Shown here: positions 1-7,512 of the stretch, piece after piece
How the letters are laid out: every line of letters begins with the position of its first letter
How positions within the stretch are numbered: the first letter of the stretch is position 1
Assembly (NCBI GenBank): GCA_900469625.1
Contig: UBXV01000010.1
Location: forward strand, 42,469 to 106,468
Direction: 5' to 3'
DNA: 64,000 bases
From: Hyphomicrobiales bacterium
Lineage (GTDB): Bacteria; Pseudomonadota; Alphaproteobacteria; Rhizobiales; Rhizobiaceae
Program-made: the position numbers and the translations under genes
Notes under the pieces: model-generated
What the model was told of the DNA's origin: nothing
Seen by the model: the letters and a program-made list of their open reading frames with translations, nothing else
Database searches by the model: none

Positions 1-145
1 TTCTCTTTTGATATTCAAGCATCGCGGGACACAGTGCGCCGCCGCCGAGCCGGCCACGCTGTTCGTCGCACCGGGGTGCTGCCCCGGTTACCGCGGCAAT
101 CACAATCCAGTGCCTATGCAGAGTTGATCCCACGGCCGGGGAGAA

Positions 146-164
146 GTATTTATCATGTCGACAA
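146..164 (+). promoter_or_regulatory. Putative operator upstream of the GntR gene
   Basis: The 19-base sequence GTATTTATCATGTCGACAA ends 13 bases before the hypR start. It matches GTATTTTTCTTGTCGACAA, found in front of hypD at 891-909, at 17 of 19 positions. The core TTGTCGACAA/TGTCGACA is palindromic, as expected for a dimeric GntR repressor. I infer an autoregulatory operator; nothing in the sequence shows which protein binds it. Confidence 0.55.
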
Positions 165-177
165 AAGGATTCTTTCG

Positions 178-882
178 ATGACCGACACCGATTCCAGCCC
201 CACACTCGAACGCAAGCGCGGCTCTGGCGTGAAGATGGTCTACGACCTCCTGCGCGACGAAATCCTCGATCTTGAGCTGGCGCCGGGCAGCCCGATCGAT
301 GAAGTGCAGCTTGCCGAACGTTTCAAGATGTCGCGCACGCCGATCCGCGAGGCGCTGGTGCGGCTGGCGGGCGAAGGCCTGATCGACACGCTGCCGAACC
401 GGTCGACGATGGTTGCAAGCATCGACTTCCTCAACATGCACACGTTCTTCGACGCGCTTGTGCTGATGTATCGCGTTACGACGCGGCTCGCGGCGCAGAA
501 CCATCGCCCCGAGGACTTGCCGATCATTCGCGGTTTCCACGAGGATTATGCCGCGGCGATCAAGTCGGGCGACGCGCTGGCGATGATCGCGACCAACGCC
601 GCCTTCCATGCGGCAATCGCCGAAGCCGGCCGCAACCCCTATTTCACCAGCCTTTTCCGCCGACTGCTGGACGAGGGACGCCGCATCCTGCGCCTCTACT
701 ACCAGTCCTACGAGGAACAGTTCCCTCAGCGCTTCGTCGACGAGCACGCCGAAATCATCGCCGCGATCACCGCCCGCGATCTCGAGGCGGCCGATCGTCT
801 CGGCAAGGCGCATGCCGAGCAGATCGTTCAGCAGGTGCAGAAGCTTTTCGCCCGAAAGAACCAGCTCGACATCGCTCTGTGA
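178..882 (+). CDS. hypR: GntR/FCD-family transcriptional regulator (hydroxyproline regulator)
   Basis: 234 aa. An N-terminal GntR winged helix (about residues 15-85, recognition-helix region around ERFKMSRTPIREAL) is followed by an all-helical FCD ligand-binding domain (about 90-220). The ATG at 178 is chosen because AAAGGA lies just upstream and the longer frame before it has no family similarity. It is followed on the same strand by hypD. FCD regulators usually release DNA on binding a carboxylic acid ligand, so control of hydroxyproline genes is a reasonable inference. Two near-identical palindromic sites flank it, one before its own start and one before hypD, which suggests autoregulation and control of the cluster. 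The symbol follows the Sinorhizobium hyp cluster and is by context. Confidence 0.88.
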   Translation: MTDTDSSPTLERKRGSGVKMVYDLLRDEILDLELAPGSPIDEVQLAERFKMSRTPIREALVRLAGEGLIDTLPNRSTMVASIDFLNMHTFFDALVLMYRVTTRLAAQNHRPEDLPIIRGFHEDYAAAIKSGDALAMIATNAAFHAAIAEAGRNPYFTSLFRRLLDEGRRILRLYYQSYEEQFPQRFVDEHAEIIAAITARDLEAADRLGKAHAEQIVQQVQKLFARKNQLDIAL

Positions 883-887
883 CGTTC

Positions 888-921
888 TTTGTATTTTTCT
901 TGTCGACAAGTAAAATACAAA
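888..921 (+). promoter_or_regulatory. 34-bp near-perfect palindromic operator before hypD
   Basis: From TTTGTATTTT at 888 to AAAATACAAA at 921 the sequence is symmetric about position 904.5 with only one mismatched pair (898/911). The centre is CTTGTCGACAAG. A second perfect palindrome, CAGATATATCTG, follows at 922-933. It sits in the 131-bp gap before hypD, where a promoter is expected. No U-tract follows and the arms are AT-rich, so a protein-binding site fits better than a terminator. Most likely bound by the GntR regulator encoded just upstream. Confidence 0.6.
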
Positions 922-1013
922 CAGATATATCTGATCTCCAGAGGCACGGAAAACGTCCGCCGCGGATAGCGCCCACGTTACGTGCCGAGTGACAAAGCCG
1001 AGAGGAGTTTCAG

Positions 1014-1976
1014 ATGAAGGCACAGATTTTCACCGGCGTCATTCCGGCGTTGATGACCCCCTGCAAGGAAGACCGCACCCCCGATTTCGACGCGCTGGTG
1101 CGCAAGGGCAAGGAACTGATCGCCCAGGGCATGTCGGCTGTCGTCTATTGCGGTTCCATGGGTGACTGGCCGCTTCTGACCGACGCACAGCGCATGGAAG
1201 GCGTCGAGCGCCTGGTCAAGGCCGGCATTCCGGTCATCGTCGGCACCGGCGCCGTCAACACCGCATCGGCCGTCGCCCATGCAGCACATGCCGAGAAGGT
1301 CGGCGCGCAGGGCCTGATGGTCATCCCGCGCGTCCTGTCGCGCGGCTCTGTTGTCGCCGCCCAGAAGAACCACTTCAAGGACATCCTGTCGGCCGCGCCG
1401 AGCCTGCCGGCTGTCATTTACAACAGCCCCTATTACGGCTTTGCCACCCGCGCCGACCTGTTCTTCGCGCTGCGCGCCGAACATCCGAACCTCGTCGGCT
1501 TCAAGGAATTCGGCGGCGCCGCCGACATGCGTTATGCGGCCGAGAACATCACCAGCCGTGACGATGGCGTCTCGCTGATGATCGGCGTCGACACGGCCGT
1601 GTTCCACGGCTTCGTCAACTGCGGCGCAACGGGTGCCATCACCGGCATCGGCTGCGTGCTGCCGAAGGAAGTCATCCACATGTGCAATCTGTCGCGTGCG
1701 GCCGCCGAAGGCGACGTCGACGCACGTCTGCGCGCGCTGGAACTGGAGCAGGCGCTTGCCGTTCTCTCCTCCTTCGACGAAGGCCCGGACCTGGTCCTCT
1801 ACTTCAAGCACATGATGGTGCTGAAGGGCGACAAGGAATACACGCTGCACTTCAACGAGAGCGATGCGCTTTCCGACAGCCAGCGCGGTTATGTCGAAAC
1901 CCAGTTCAAGCTGTTCAACAGCTGGTACGCCGAGTGGAGCAAGCTCCCGGGCGCGGTCCAGAAGTACAAGGCCTGA
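1014..1976 (+). CDS. hypD: Dihydrodipicolinate synthase family deaminase (pyrroline-4-hydroxy-2-carboxylate deaminase)
   Basis: 320 aa TIM-barrel of the DapA/N-acetylneuraminate lyase family. The Schiff-base lysine is K164 in GFKEFGG and the conserved tyrosine is Y136 in VIYNSPYYG. In the hydroxyproline pathway this family removes water and ammonia from 1-pyrroline-4-hydroxy-2-carboxylate to give 2-oxoglutarate semialdehyde, the substrate of the dehydrogenase at 4829-6346. The length is normal and a GAGGAG site precedes the ATG. The specific function rests on the neighbouring epimerase, D-hydroxyproline dehydrogenase and semialdehyde dehydrogenase, because the family alone does not define a substrate. 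Confidence 0.88.
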   Translation: MKAQIFTGVIPALMTPCKEDRTPDFDALVRKGKELIAQGMSAVVYCGSMGDWPLLTDAQRMEGVERLVKAGIPVIVGTGAVNTASAVAHAAHAEKVGAQGLMVIPRVLSRGSVVAAQKNHFKDILSAAPSLPAVIYNSPYYGFATRADLFFALRAEHPNLVGFKEFGGAADMRYAAENITSRDDGVSLMIGVDTAVFHGFVNCGATGAITGIGCVLPKEVIHMCNLSRAAAEGDVDARLRALELEQALAVLSSFDEGPDLVLYFKHMMVLKGDKEYTLHFNESDALSDSQRGYVETQFKLFNSWYAEWSKLPGAVQKYKA

Positions 1977-2000
1977 TCGTCCACATCAGTCCGCAGACAC

Positions 2001-2034
2001 AGAAGGCCCTCCCATTGGAGGGCCTTCTGCTTTT
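2001..2034 (+). terminator. Rho-independent terminator after hypD
   Basis: A perfect 12-bp stem (AGAAGGCCCTCC / GGAGGGCCTTCT) with a 4-base loop is followed by GCTTTT, 24 bases after the hypD stop. It separates hypD from the arsR block. Confidence 0.85.
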
Positions 2035-2181
2035 GGCGGACGCAACGGGCGATCCGTTGCCAACGCGCATCGTCGAAGCGCGTCGATATCTGCCCTGCCG
2101 CAAAACCACTGGAACATGCAGCGCAACCGGATCGGCTGCTGCCAGGGGGCGCGGACCTCGCGCTTGCAAGCATCGAAAGGC

Positions 2182-2211
2182 TTGCGAATCACATAAGTCC
2201 GTGCTTATGTG
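2182..2211 (+). promoter_or_regulatory. Promoter with overlapping ArsR-type operator
   Basis: An inverted repeat CACATAAG-6 nt-CTTATGTG (2190-2211) has perfect 8-bp arms. A -35-like TTGCGA (2182-2187) and, 17 bases on, a -10-like TTATGT (2205-2210) overlap it, so a bound repressor would cover the promoter. The next gene starts at 2217, where transcription itself would be expected to begin. I infer ArsR autoregulation. Confidence 0.55.
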
Positions 2212-2216
2212 TCGGC

Positions 2217-2531
2217 ATGACCGAGAACGATATTTTCCGAGCCCTGGCCGACCCGACCCGCCGAGCGATCTTCGAGAAGCTGGCGACGCGCAGCATGAAC
2301 GCCAGCGCCTTGCGTGAAGGCATCGCGATTAGCCAACCGGCAATGTCACAACACCTCACTGTCTTGCGCAACGCCGGGCTTGTCAGGGAAGAGAGGCAGG
2401 GGCGGTTCGTGAATTACCAGGTCGATCCGGAGGGCCTCGCTCTCATCGCACAATGGTTCGCCAAATACCGCGCGTACTGGCCGACACGCGTTGACGCTCT
2501 CAAGGCCCTGCTGAAGGATATGGACCAATGA
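2217..2531 (+). CDS. ArsR-family winged-helix transcriptional regulator
   Basis: 104 aa, the usual size of the family. It opens IFRALADPTRRAIFEKL and continues with the helix-turn-helix ISQPAMSQHLTVLRNAGLV, the signature of the ArsR subgroup paired with SRPBCC/AHSA1 proteins. No metal-binding cysteine motif such as CxC is present, so metal sensing is unlikely. There is no ribosome binding site before the ATG, and the predicted transcription start coincides with it, suggesting a leaderless mRNA. The stop overlaps the next start (ATGA), so the two are translationally coupled. Confidence 0.9.
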   Translation: MTENDIFRALADPTRRAIFEKLATRSMNASALREGIAISQPAMSQHLTVLRNAGLVREERQGRFVNYQVDPEGLALIAQWFAKYRAYWPTRVDALKALLKDMDQ

Positions 2532-2890
2532 TCAACGGACACATCGAGGGCCAGCACAATGTCATCGAACTCGATTTTGAGGTCGATGAACCGCCTCACA
2601 AGGTCTGGCGCGCCATCAGCGTTCCGGCGTTTCGGGAGCATTGGCTGCCACAGGACGCGTTGACCGACCCGCAGGCGATCACCATCACTCCCGGACAGGA
2701 GGTCCGCTACAGGCTACGTGACGATGCTCCGCCATTCCTTGAAAGCACGGTGACATTCTCGATCGCTCCGAACGAAACCGGCGGAACCTGCCTTCGGATT
2801 GTCCACGAGTTGACGGATGTGCGGATCGACCGGCTGACCAGGGATTCCGCCAACAACAACAACGATCCGACGATGATGTCGGCCGCCTGA
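2528..2890 (+). CDS. SRPBCC/AHSA1-domain protein
   Basis: 120 aa. The N-terminal part, [30 protein letters not shown], is typical of activator-of-Hsp90-ATPase-like START-fold proteins, which bind hydrophobic ligands. It overlaps the ArsR gene by 4 bp; ArsR-SRPBCC pairs are common and the partner may present or sense a ligand. The C-terminus is short and asparagine-rich (DSANNNND) and lacks the usual long closing helix, so the protein may be slightly truncated. No substrate can be assigned. Confidence 0.82.
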   Translation: MINGHIEGQHNVIELDFEVDEPPHKVWRAISVPAFREHWLPQDALTDPQAITITPGQEVRYRLRDDAPPFLESTVTFSIAPNETGGTCLRIVHELTDVRIDRLTRDSANNNNDPTMMSAA

Positions 2891-2936
2891 CGCAGGCATG
2901 CCTTCCCCGATATATCCAGAAGACAGGAGTTCGCCG

Positions 2937-3548
2937 ATGCGCGACGCGATGCAACTCGTCCCGATGGTCGTTGAGCAATCCAGTAGAGGGGAGCGGTCAT
3001 TCGACATCTACTCCCGCCTGCTGCGCGAACGGATCATCTTCCTTAATGGTGAGGTGAACGATGACGTTTCCGCTCTCGTGTGCGCGCAATTGCTGTTTCT
3101 CGAAGCCGAGAATCCGAAGAAGCCGATCAATCTCTACATCAATTCGCCGGGAGGTGTCGTGACCAGTGGCTTTGCCATGTACGACACCATGCGCTTCATC
3201 CGCGCACCCGTGCACACGCTTTGCATGGGAACGGCCCGCTCCATGGGCTCGTTCCTACTGATGGCTGGCCAACCTGGCGAAAGGGTCGCGCTGCCCAATG
3301 CCAGTATCCTGGTCCACCAGCCCTCTGGCGGCTTTCAAGGGCAGGCGTCGGACATGCTGATTCACGCCGAGGAAATCCTGAAAACCAAACAGCGGATGAC
3401 ACGCCTATACGCGCAACATTGCGGCCGTTCCTACGAAGAGTTTGAAATGGCAATGGACCGCGACCGCTTCATGACGGCGCAAGAGGCGGTGGAATGGGGT
3501 CTCGTCGACCGCATCTTGCAGGATCGCGAAGATGCGGCGGAGCTATGA
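2937..3548 (+). CDS. clpP: ATP-dependent Clp protease proteolytic subunit (ClpP paralogue)
   Basis: 203 aa. The catalytic triad is visible: Ser102 in GTARSMGS, His127 in [12 protein letters not shown] and Asp176 in DRDRF. The start at 2937 is preferred because ACAGGAG lies 8 bases upstream; an in-frame start at 2898 lacks such a site. Family members form 14-mers that receive unfolded substrates from ClpX or ClpA, but neither unfoldase is here. The serine motif reads GTARSMGS where housekeeping ClpP has GQAASMGA, so this is probably a secondary ClpP. It follows the ArsR-SRPBCC pair after 46 bp and may share its transcript, which would make it stress- or ligand-controlled. Confidence 0.93.
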   Translation: MRDAMQLVPMVVEQSSRGERSFDIYSRLLRERIIFLNGEVNDDVSALVCAQLLFLEAENPKKPINLYINSPGGVVTSGFAMYDTMRFIRAPVHTLCMGTARSMGSFLLMAGQPGERVALPNASILVHQPSGGFQGQASDMLIHAEEILKTKQRMTRLYAQHCGRSYEEFEMAMDRDRFMTAQEAVEWGLVDRILQDREDAAEL

Positions 3549-3647
3549 TGCGAGGCGCCCGCAACGTTCTTGTTGCGGGCGTCTGCGACGGATATCGGCC
3601 TGAATGCGCGGCGGTGAGGAGCGATGCCCTCACCGCATGTCAGGATG

Positions 3648-4685
3648 TCAAGCGACGGCGTCGAGCCCGAGCGCGAGCAGCCGGTCGAGCTGCTCCATCT
3701 CCGCCTTGTTGAGAACGATGCCCTCGGCTTGCGACTTGGCGCGCGCCACGAAACGGCGCTGCGAAGGAAGGCGAGCGCCCTGGCCGACGATCGCCTCGAA
3801 CAGCACCTCGGCACGATCGAAGGGATTGCCCGGCCGTCCGGCCGCGAACTTCTCCGGCGAGAAGGCGATGATGAGTTCGCCGTGGAACGGGGCCAGCGTC
3901 GTGGTGCCGAGATAGTCGAGCACTTCAGGGCTCGTCAGGTCGCCGATCATGATGCCGGCGAGAAGCTCGACCATGGTGCCGATCGCCGAACCCTTGTGGC
4001 CGCCGAAGGGCAGCATCGCGCCGGCGAGCGCCGCGTCCGGATCGGTGGTCGGATTGCCCTCGGCGTCGATCGCCCAGCCTTCCGGCAATTGCTTGCCGGC
4101 GCGCCGGTGCAGCTCGATCTCGCCGCGTGCCGCAACCGAGGTCGCAAAATCGAAGACGTAGGGCGGCTTGTCCTGGCGCGGCCAACCGAAGGCGAAGGGG
4201 TTGGTTCCCAGCAGCGGCTTGTTGCCGCCGGTCGGCGCCACGGTCGCATAGCTCGGGCACATGACGAGGCCGGCGAGCCCCTCGCCCGTCAGGCCCTCGA
4301 CTTCCGGCCAGAGCGCGGAGAAATGGGTGCAGTCGTTGATGACGAGTGCGGCAATGCCGAGCGTGCGGGCGCGCTCGGCCAGAACCGGCAGGCCGAGTTC
4401 GAATGCCGGATTGGCAAAACCACCCCTGGCATCGACCTTGACGATCGCCGATCCTTCCTGCGCCGAGAGTTCGGGCACCGCATCCGGCTTGACCTTCCCG
4501 GCCTTGACGGTGCGCAGCGCGCCTTCGATGCGGTAAATGCCATGCGACTTGCAGGCATCGCGTTCGCCGGCGACAATCACCCGGGCCAGCGCGCCGGCCT
4601 GGACGGCATTGAGCCCGCCCTTGCGGAAGATCGCCTCGACCCGCTCCTGAACTGCGGCGATCGTCAGGGTGGTGGTCTCACTCAT
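3648..4685 (-). CDS. hypS: Malate/L-lactate dehydrogenase-family oxidoreductase (probable pyrroline-2-carboxylate reductase)
   Basis: 345 aa, Ldh_2 (LDH2/MDH2) family, which uses an unusual NAD(P)-binding fold. The family signature DACKSHGIYR near residues 44-52 contains the catalytic histidine (H48). Members linked to hydroxyproline clusters reduce 1-pyrroline-2-carboxylate to L-proline. That would complete cis-3-hydroxyproline use by receiving the product of the aconitase-X enzyme at 11831. The start at 4685 follows GAAAGG; upstream in-frame codons lie in the promoter. It is divergent from the semialdehyde dehydrogenase across a 143-bp gap containing a candidate operator. Malate or ureidoglycolate dehydrogenase are alternative family activities. 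The symbol is by analogy. Confidence 0.82.
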   Translation of the reverse strand: MSETTTLTIAAVQERVEAIFRKGGLNAVQAGALARVIVAGERDACKSHGIYRIEGALRTVKAGKVKPDAVPELSAQEGSAIVKVDARGGFANPAFELGLPVLAERARTLGIAALVINDCTHFSALWPEVEGLTGEGLAGLVMCPSYATVAPTGGNKPLLGTNPFAFGWPRQDKPPYVFDFATSVAARGEIELHRRAGKQLPEGWAIDAEGNPTTDPDAALAGAMLPFGGHKGSAIGTMVELLAGIMIGDLTSPEVLDYLGTTTLAPFHGELIIAFSPEKFAAGRPGNPFDRAEVLFEAIVGQGARLPSQRRFVARAKSQAEGIVLNKAEMEQLDRLLALGLDAVA

Positions 4686-4734
4686 CTTGTACCTTTCTGA
4701 CTGCGTATGACCCTTTGCGGGCGGTTGAAGTTCT

Positions 4735-4754
4735 GCATACATAGAGTATACAAA
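4735..4754 (+). promoter_or_regulatory. Candidate hyp operator in the divergent promoter region
   Basis: GCATACATAGAGTATACAAA, read on the minus strand as TTTGTATACTCTATGTATGC. It agrees with TTTGTATACTGTTTGTATTT at 6431-6450 in 16 of 20 positions and shares TTTGTAT with the 888 palindrome. It lies between two divergent hyp genes, so one site could serve both promoters. Confidence 0.5.
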
Positions 4755-4828
4755 GATCCGACAAGTGCAATTCGGCTGGGCGCTATTCATGCCGAAAGAC
4801 ACCGGTGTTCTCAAGAAAGGATCCGCAG

Positions 4829-6346
4829 ATGGTCTTCACCCCCAAAGGAAAACATCTCGTTGCCGGCGAATGGCTTGATGGCCAAGGCACCTTCGCCTCG
4901 ACGCCGGCCCATGGCCCGTCGCATGATTTCGCCGTCGGCACCGTCGAGCTGGTAAACCGCGCCTGCGAAGCGGCGGAGGAAGCGTTCCTGAGCTACGGCT
5001 ACGCCTCGCGGGCGGAACGTGCCGCCTTCCTGCGTGCCATCGCCGACGAGATCGAGGCCCGCGCCGAAGCGATCACCGAAATAGGCAGCCAGGAAACCGG
5101 CTTGCCGGAAGCCCGCCTTCAGGGCGAGCGCGGCCGCACCACCGGCCAGCTCCGGCTGTTTGCCGATCACATTGAAAAGGGCGAATATCTCGACCGCCGC
5201 TTCGATGCCGCCCTGCCGGAGCGCCAGCCGGCGCCGCGGCCTGAAATCCGCCTGATCCAGCGGCCGATCGGCCCGGTCGCAGTCTTCGGCGCGTCCAACT
5301 TCCCGCTGGCTTTCTCGACCGCCGGCGGCGATACCGCCGCAGCACTTGCGGCCGGCTGCCCTGTTGTGGTCAAGGGCCATTCGGCTCATCCCGGCACCGG
5401 CGAGATCGTCGCCCAGGCTGTCGAAGCCGCAATCCGCAAGACCGGCGTGCATCCCGGCGTCTTCTCGCTCATCCAGGGCGGCAACCGCCAGGTTGGTGAG
5501 GCGCTCGTCCAGCATCCGCTGATCAAGGCGGTCGGCTTCACCGGCTCGCTCGCCGGCGGCCGTGCGCTCTTCAATCTCTGCGCCGCCCGTCCCGAGCCGA
5601 TCCCGTTCTTCGGCGAACTCGGTTCGGTCAACCCGATGTTCCTTTTGCCGGAAGCCATGAAGGCGCGCGCCGAAACGCTCGGTCAGGGTTGGGCCGGTTC
5701 GCTGACCATGGGTGCCGGCCAGTTCTGCACCAATCCCGGCATCGCCGTGGTGATCGAAGGCACTGACGCCGACCGCTTCACCGCCGCCGCCGTCGAGGCG
5801 CTCGGCAAGGTTGCGCCGCAGACCATGCTGACCGACGGCATCGCCAAGGCCTATCGCGACGGCCAGGAGCGCTTCACCACGCGCAACAGCGTCAAGCCGC
5901 TCCTGGAAACCGCCTCGACCGACCGCAAGGCGTCGCCCAACCTGTTCGAGACCACCGGCAGCCAGTTCCTGGCCGACCATGCGCTCGGCGAAGAGGTCTT
6001 CGGCCCGCTCGGCCTCGTCGTGCGGGTGAACTCCAAGGACGAGATGGAACAGCTCGCCCGCGGCCTCCAGGGGCAGCTGACGGTTACGGTCCACATGGAC
6101 GAAGGCGACATCGAGGCGGCCCGCCGCCTGCGACCGATCCTTGAGCGCAAGGCCGGCCGCCTGCTCGTCAATGGCTTCCCGACCGGCGTCGAAGTGGTCG
6201 ATTCCATGGTGCATGGCGGGCCCTACCCGGCCTCGACGAACTTCGGCGCGACCAGCGTCGGCACCCTGTCGATCCGCCGTTTCCTGCGTCCGGTTTCCTA
6301 CCAGAACCTGCCGGAAGCCCTGCTGCCGGACGATTTCCTGAACTAA
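4829..6346 (+). CDS. hypH: 2-oxoglutarate semialdehyde dehydrogenase (NAD(P)+-dependent aldehyde dehydrogenase)
   Basis: 505 aa aldehyde dehydrogenase. The catalytic Cys300 (GAGQFCTNPG) and general base Glu263 (FGELGSVNP) are both present, with the nucleotide-binding VFGASNFP segment near 152-159. It oxidises 2-oxoglutarate semialdehyde, the HypD product, to 2-oxoglutarate, which enters the TCA cycle. The ATG at 4829 is preferred to the GTG at 4805 because AAAGGA lies just before it. The FGELGSVNP version of the motif is typical of the KGSADH branch rather than betaine or succinate semialdehyde dehydrogenases. A strong hairpin follows the gene. Confidence 0.9.
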   Translation: MVFTPKGKHLVAGEWLDGQGTFASTPAHGPSHDFAVGTVELVNRACEAAEEAFLSYGYASRAERAAFLRAIADEIEARAEAITEIGSQETGLPEARLQGERGRTTGQLRLFADHIEKGEYLDRRFDAALPERQPAPRPEIRLIQRPIGPVAVFGASNFPLAFSTAGGDTAAALAAGCPVVVKGHSAHPGTGEIVAQAVEAAIRKTGVHPGVFSLIQGGNRQVGEALVQHPLIKAVGFTGSLAGGRALFNLCAARPEPIPFFGELGSVNPMFLLPEAMKARAETLGQGWAGSLTMGAGQFCTNPGIAVVIEGTDADRFTAAAVEALGKVAPQTMLTDGIAKAYRDGQERFTTRNSVKPLLETASTDRKASPNLFETTGSQFLADHALGEEVFGPLGLVVRVNSKDEMEQLARGLQGQLTVTVHMDEGDIEAARRLRPILERKAGRLLVNGFPTGVEVVDSMVHGGPYPASTNFGATSVGTLSIRRFLRPVSYQNLPEALLPDDFLN

Positions 6347-6364
6347 GCCACGACTGATCGCTGC

Positions 6365-6402
6365 GCGGGGACCCCATTTGACGAAACAAATGGGATCCCC
6401 GC
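6365..6402 (+). terminator. Terminator after the semialdehyde dehydrogenase gene
   Basis: A 16-bp stem with one mismatch (GCGGGGACCCCATTTG / CAAATGGGATCCCCGC) closes a 6-base loop. It begins 19 bases after the stop codon and is followed by GGGCGTTTCTC. The T-run is short, so termination efficiency is uncertain, but the placement fits. Confidence 0.7.
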
Positions 6403-6430
6403 GGGCGTTTCTCGATATCTTGATATACTT

Positions 6431-6452
6431 TTTGTATACTGTTTGTATTTTT
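6431..6452 (+). promoter_or_regulatory. Candidate hyp operator before the transporter operon
   Basis: The stretch starting TTTGTATACTGTTTGTATTT contains two TTTGTAT half-sites 11 bp apart, so they face the same side of the helix. It is 76 bases upstream of the binding-protein start. The same arrangement occurs at 4735-4754 on the other strand, and the TTTGTAT arm recurs at 888. Confidence 0.5.
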
Positions 6453-6528
6453 GAGTTGATTTACGCGCTCTAACACGGGATATTAGCCTTGCCGTCAAAC
6501 GGCACACCAAATTCAGGGAGAGAGAATA

Positions 6529-7335
6529 ATGAAGACCTCGGTCCTAGCCTTCGGCCTCGTTGCCGCTACCGCATTGACCAGCCCGGCCCATGCCGACAAG
6601 CTGGATGACATCATCGGCTCCGGCACGCTGCGCTGCGCAGTGGTTCTCGACTTCCCGCCGATGGGTTCTCGCGACGAGAACAACAACCCGATCGGTTTCG
6701 ACGTCGACTACTGCAACGACCTGGCAAAGGCGCTTGGCGTCACGGCCGAGATCGTCGAGACCCCCTTCCCGGAACGCATTCCCGCACTGATGTCCGGCCG
6801 CGTCGACGTCGGCGTTGCCTCGACTTCCGACACGCTCGAGCGCGCCAAGACCGTTGGCATGACGGTTCCCTACTTCGCCTTCGAAATGGCCGTAACCGCC
6901 AACGACAAGACCGGCATCAAGTCGTTTGAAGACATGAAGGGCAAGGTTGTCGGCGCAACCGCCGGTACCTTCGAAGCGATTGCGCTTGAAAAGCAGGTCA
7001 AGGAATGGGGTGCGGGCGAGTTCCGTCCCTACCAGACCCAGGCCGACGTCTTCCTCGCCCTCAGCCAGGGCCAGATCGACGCCACCGTGTCGACCTCGAC
7101 GGTCGCCCAGGCCAACGTCAAGACCGGCAAGTTCGCCGGCATCTCGGTCGTCGGCAAGGCCCCGTTCGACACCGACTACGTGGCCCTCTTCACCAACCGC
7201 GAAGAATACGGCCTCATCAACTACCTCAACCTGTTCATCAACCAGCAGGTCCGCACCGGCCGCTATGCCGAGCTCTACGAAAAGTGGGTCGGCGGCGAGC
7301 TGCCGTCGCTGGCGGTAAACGGCGTCTACCGCTAA
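6529..7335 (+). CDS. hypM: Polar amino-acid ABC transporter substrate-binding protein (hydroxyproline uptake)
   Basis: 268 aa, SBP family 3. A Sec signal peptide (MKTSVLAFGLVAATALTSPAHA) leads into LDDIIGSGTLRCAVVLDFPPMG, the standard start of the mature fold. It has GFDVDYCNDLAKALG and the SGRVDVGVAS hinge segments. It delivers an amino acid in the periplasm to the permeases encoded next. Hydroxyproline specificity is inferred from the operon. A strong hairpin and a repeat element separate it from the permease genes, which usually leaves the binding protein in excess. Confidence 0.88.
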   Translation: MKTSVLAFGLVAATALTSPAHADKLDDIIGSGTLRCAVVLDFPPMGSRDENNNPIGFDVDYCNDLAKALGVTAEIVETPFPERIPALMSGRVDVGVASTSDTLERAKTVGMTVPYFAFEMAVTANDKTGIKSFEDMKGKVVGATAGTFEAIALEKQVKEWGAGEFRPYQTQADVFLALSQGQIDATVSTSTVAQANVKTGKFAGISVVGKAPFDTDYVALFTNREEYGLINYLNLFINQQVRTGRYAELYEKWVGGELPSLAVNGVYR

Positions 7336-7350
7336 GCTGTCCGTTTCTCT

Positions 7351-7380
7351 GGTGGCGCGAGGCAAACGCCTCGCGCCACC
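7351..7380 (+). terminator. Intercistronic stem-loop after the binding-protein gene
   Basis: GGTGGCGCGAGGC-AAAC-GCCTCGCGCCACC is a perfect 13-bp stem with a 4-base loop, 16 bases past the stop codon. No U-run follows, so it may be an attenuator or an mRNA-stabilising 3' end rather than a full terminator. Confidence 0.65.
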
Positions 7381-7484
7381 ATACCAAGATGCGTTGATAT
7401 TGACTGATTGCGTGCGCCCGCCAGGCGGTCCACCCGAGAGGCCGGGCGCCGACGCAATCGGCCAATGTCAGCGCATATTGGTAT
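7381..7484 (+). repeat. Long imperfect palindromic element (rhizobial intergenic repeat-like)
   Basis: The left arm 7381-7413 (ATACCAAGATGCG...GATTGCGT) pairs with the right arm 7452-7484 (ACGCAATCGG...TTGGTAT) at 27 of 33 positions, extended inward by GCGCCCG/CGGGCGC at 7414-7420 and 7443-7449. It lies between an SBP gene and its permease gene. The size and layout resemble rhizobial short interspersed palindromes such as RIME, but only this copy is visible here. Confidence 0.5.
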
Positions 7485-7512
7485 CGCCCATTTTTCAAAA
7501 GGTGAGACGGCG

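Noticed and set aside
3624-4700. 358-aa plus-strand frame opposite the Ldh_2-type gene
   Set aside because: Composition is Arg/Gly/Asp-rich shadow sequence; the minus-strand protein has the family signature.
4811-6214. 467-aa minus-strand frame opposite the aldehyde dehydrogenase
   Set aside because: The plus strand has catalytic Cys and Glu in a full-length enzyme; the opposite frame has no domain.
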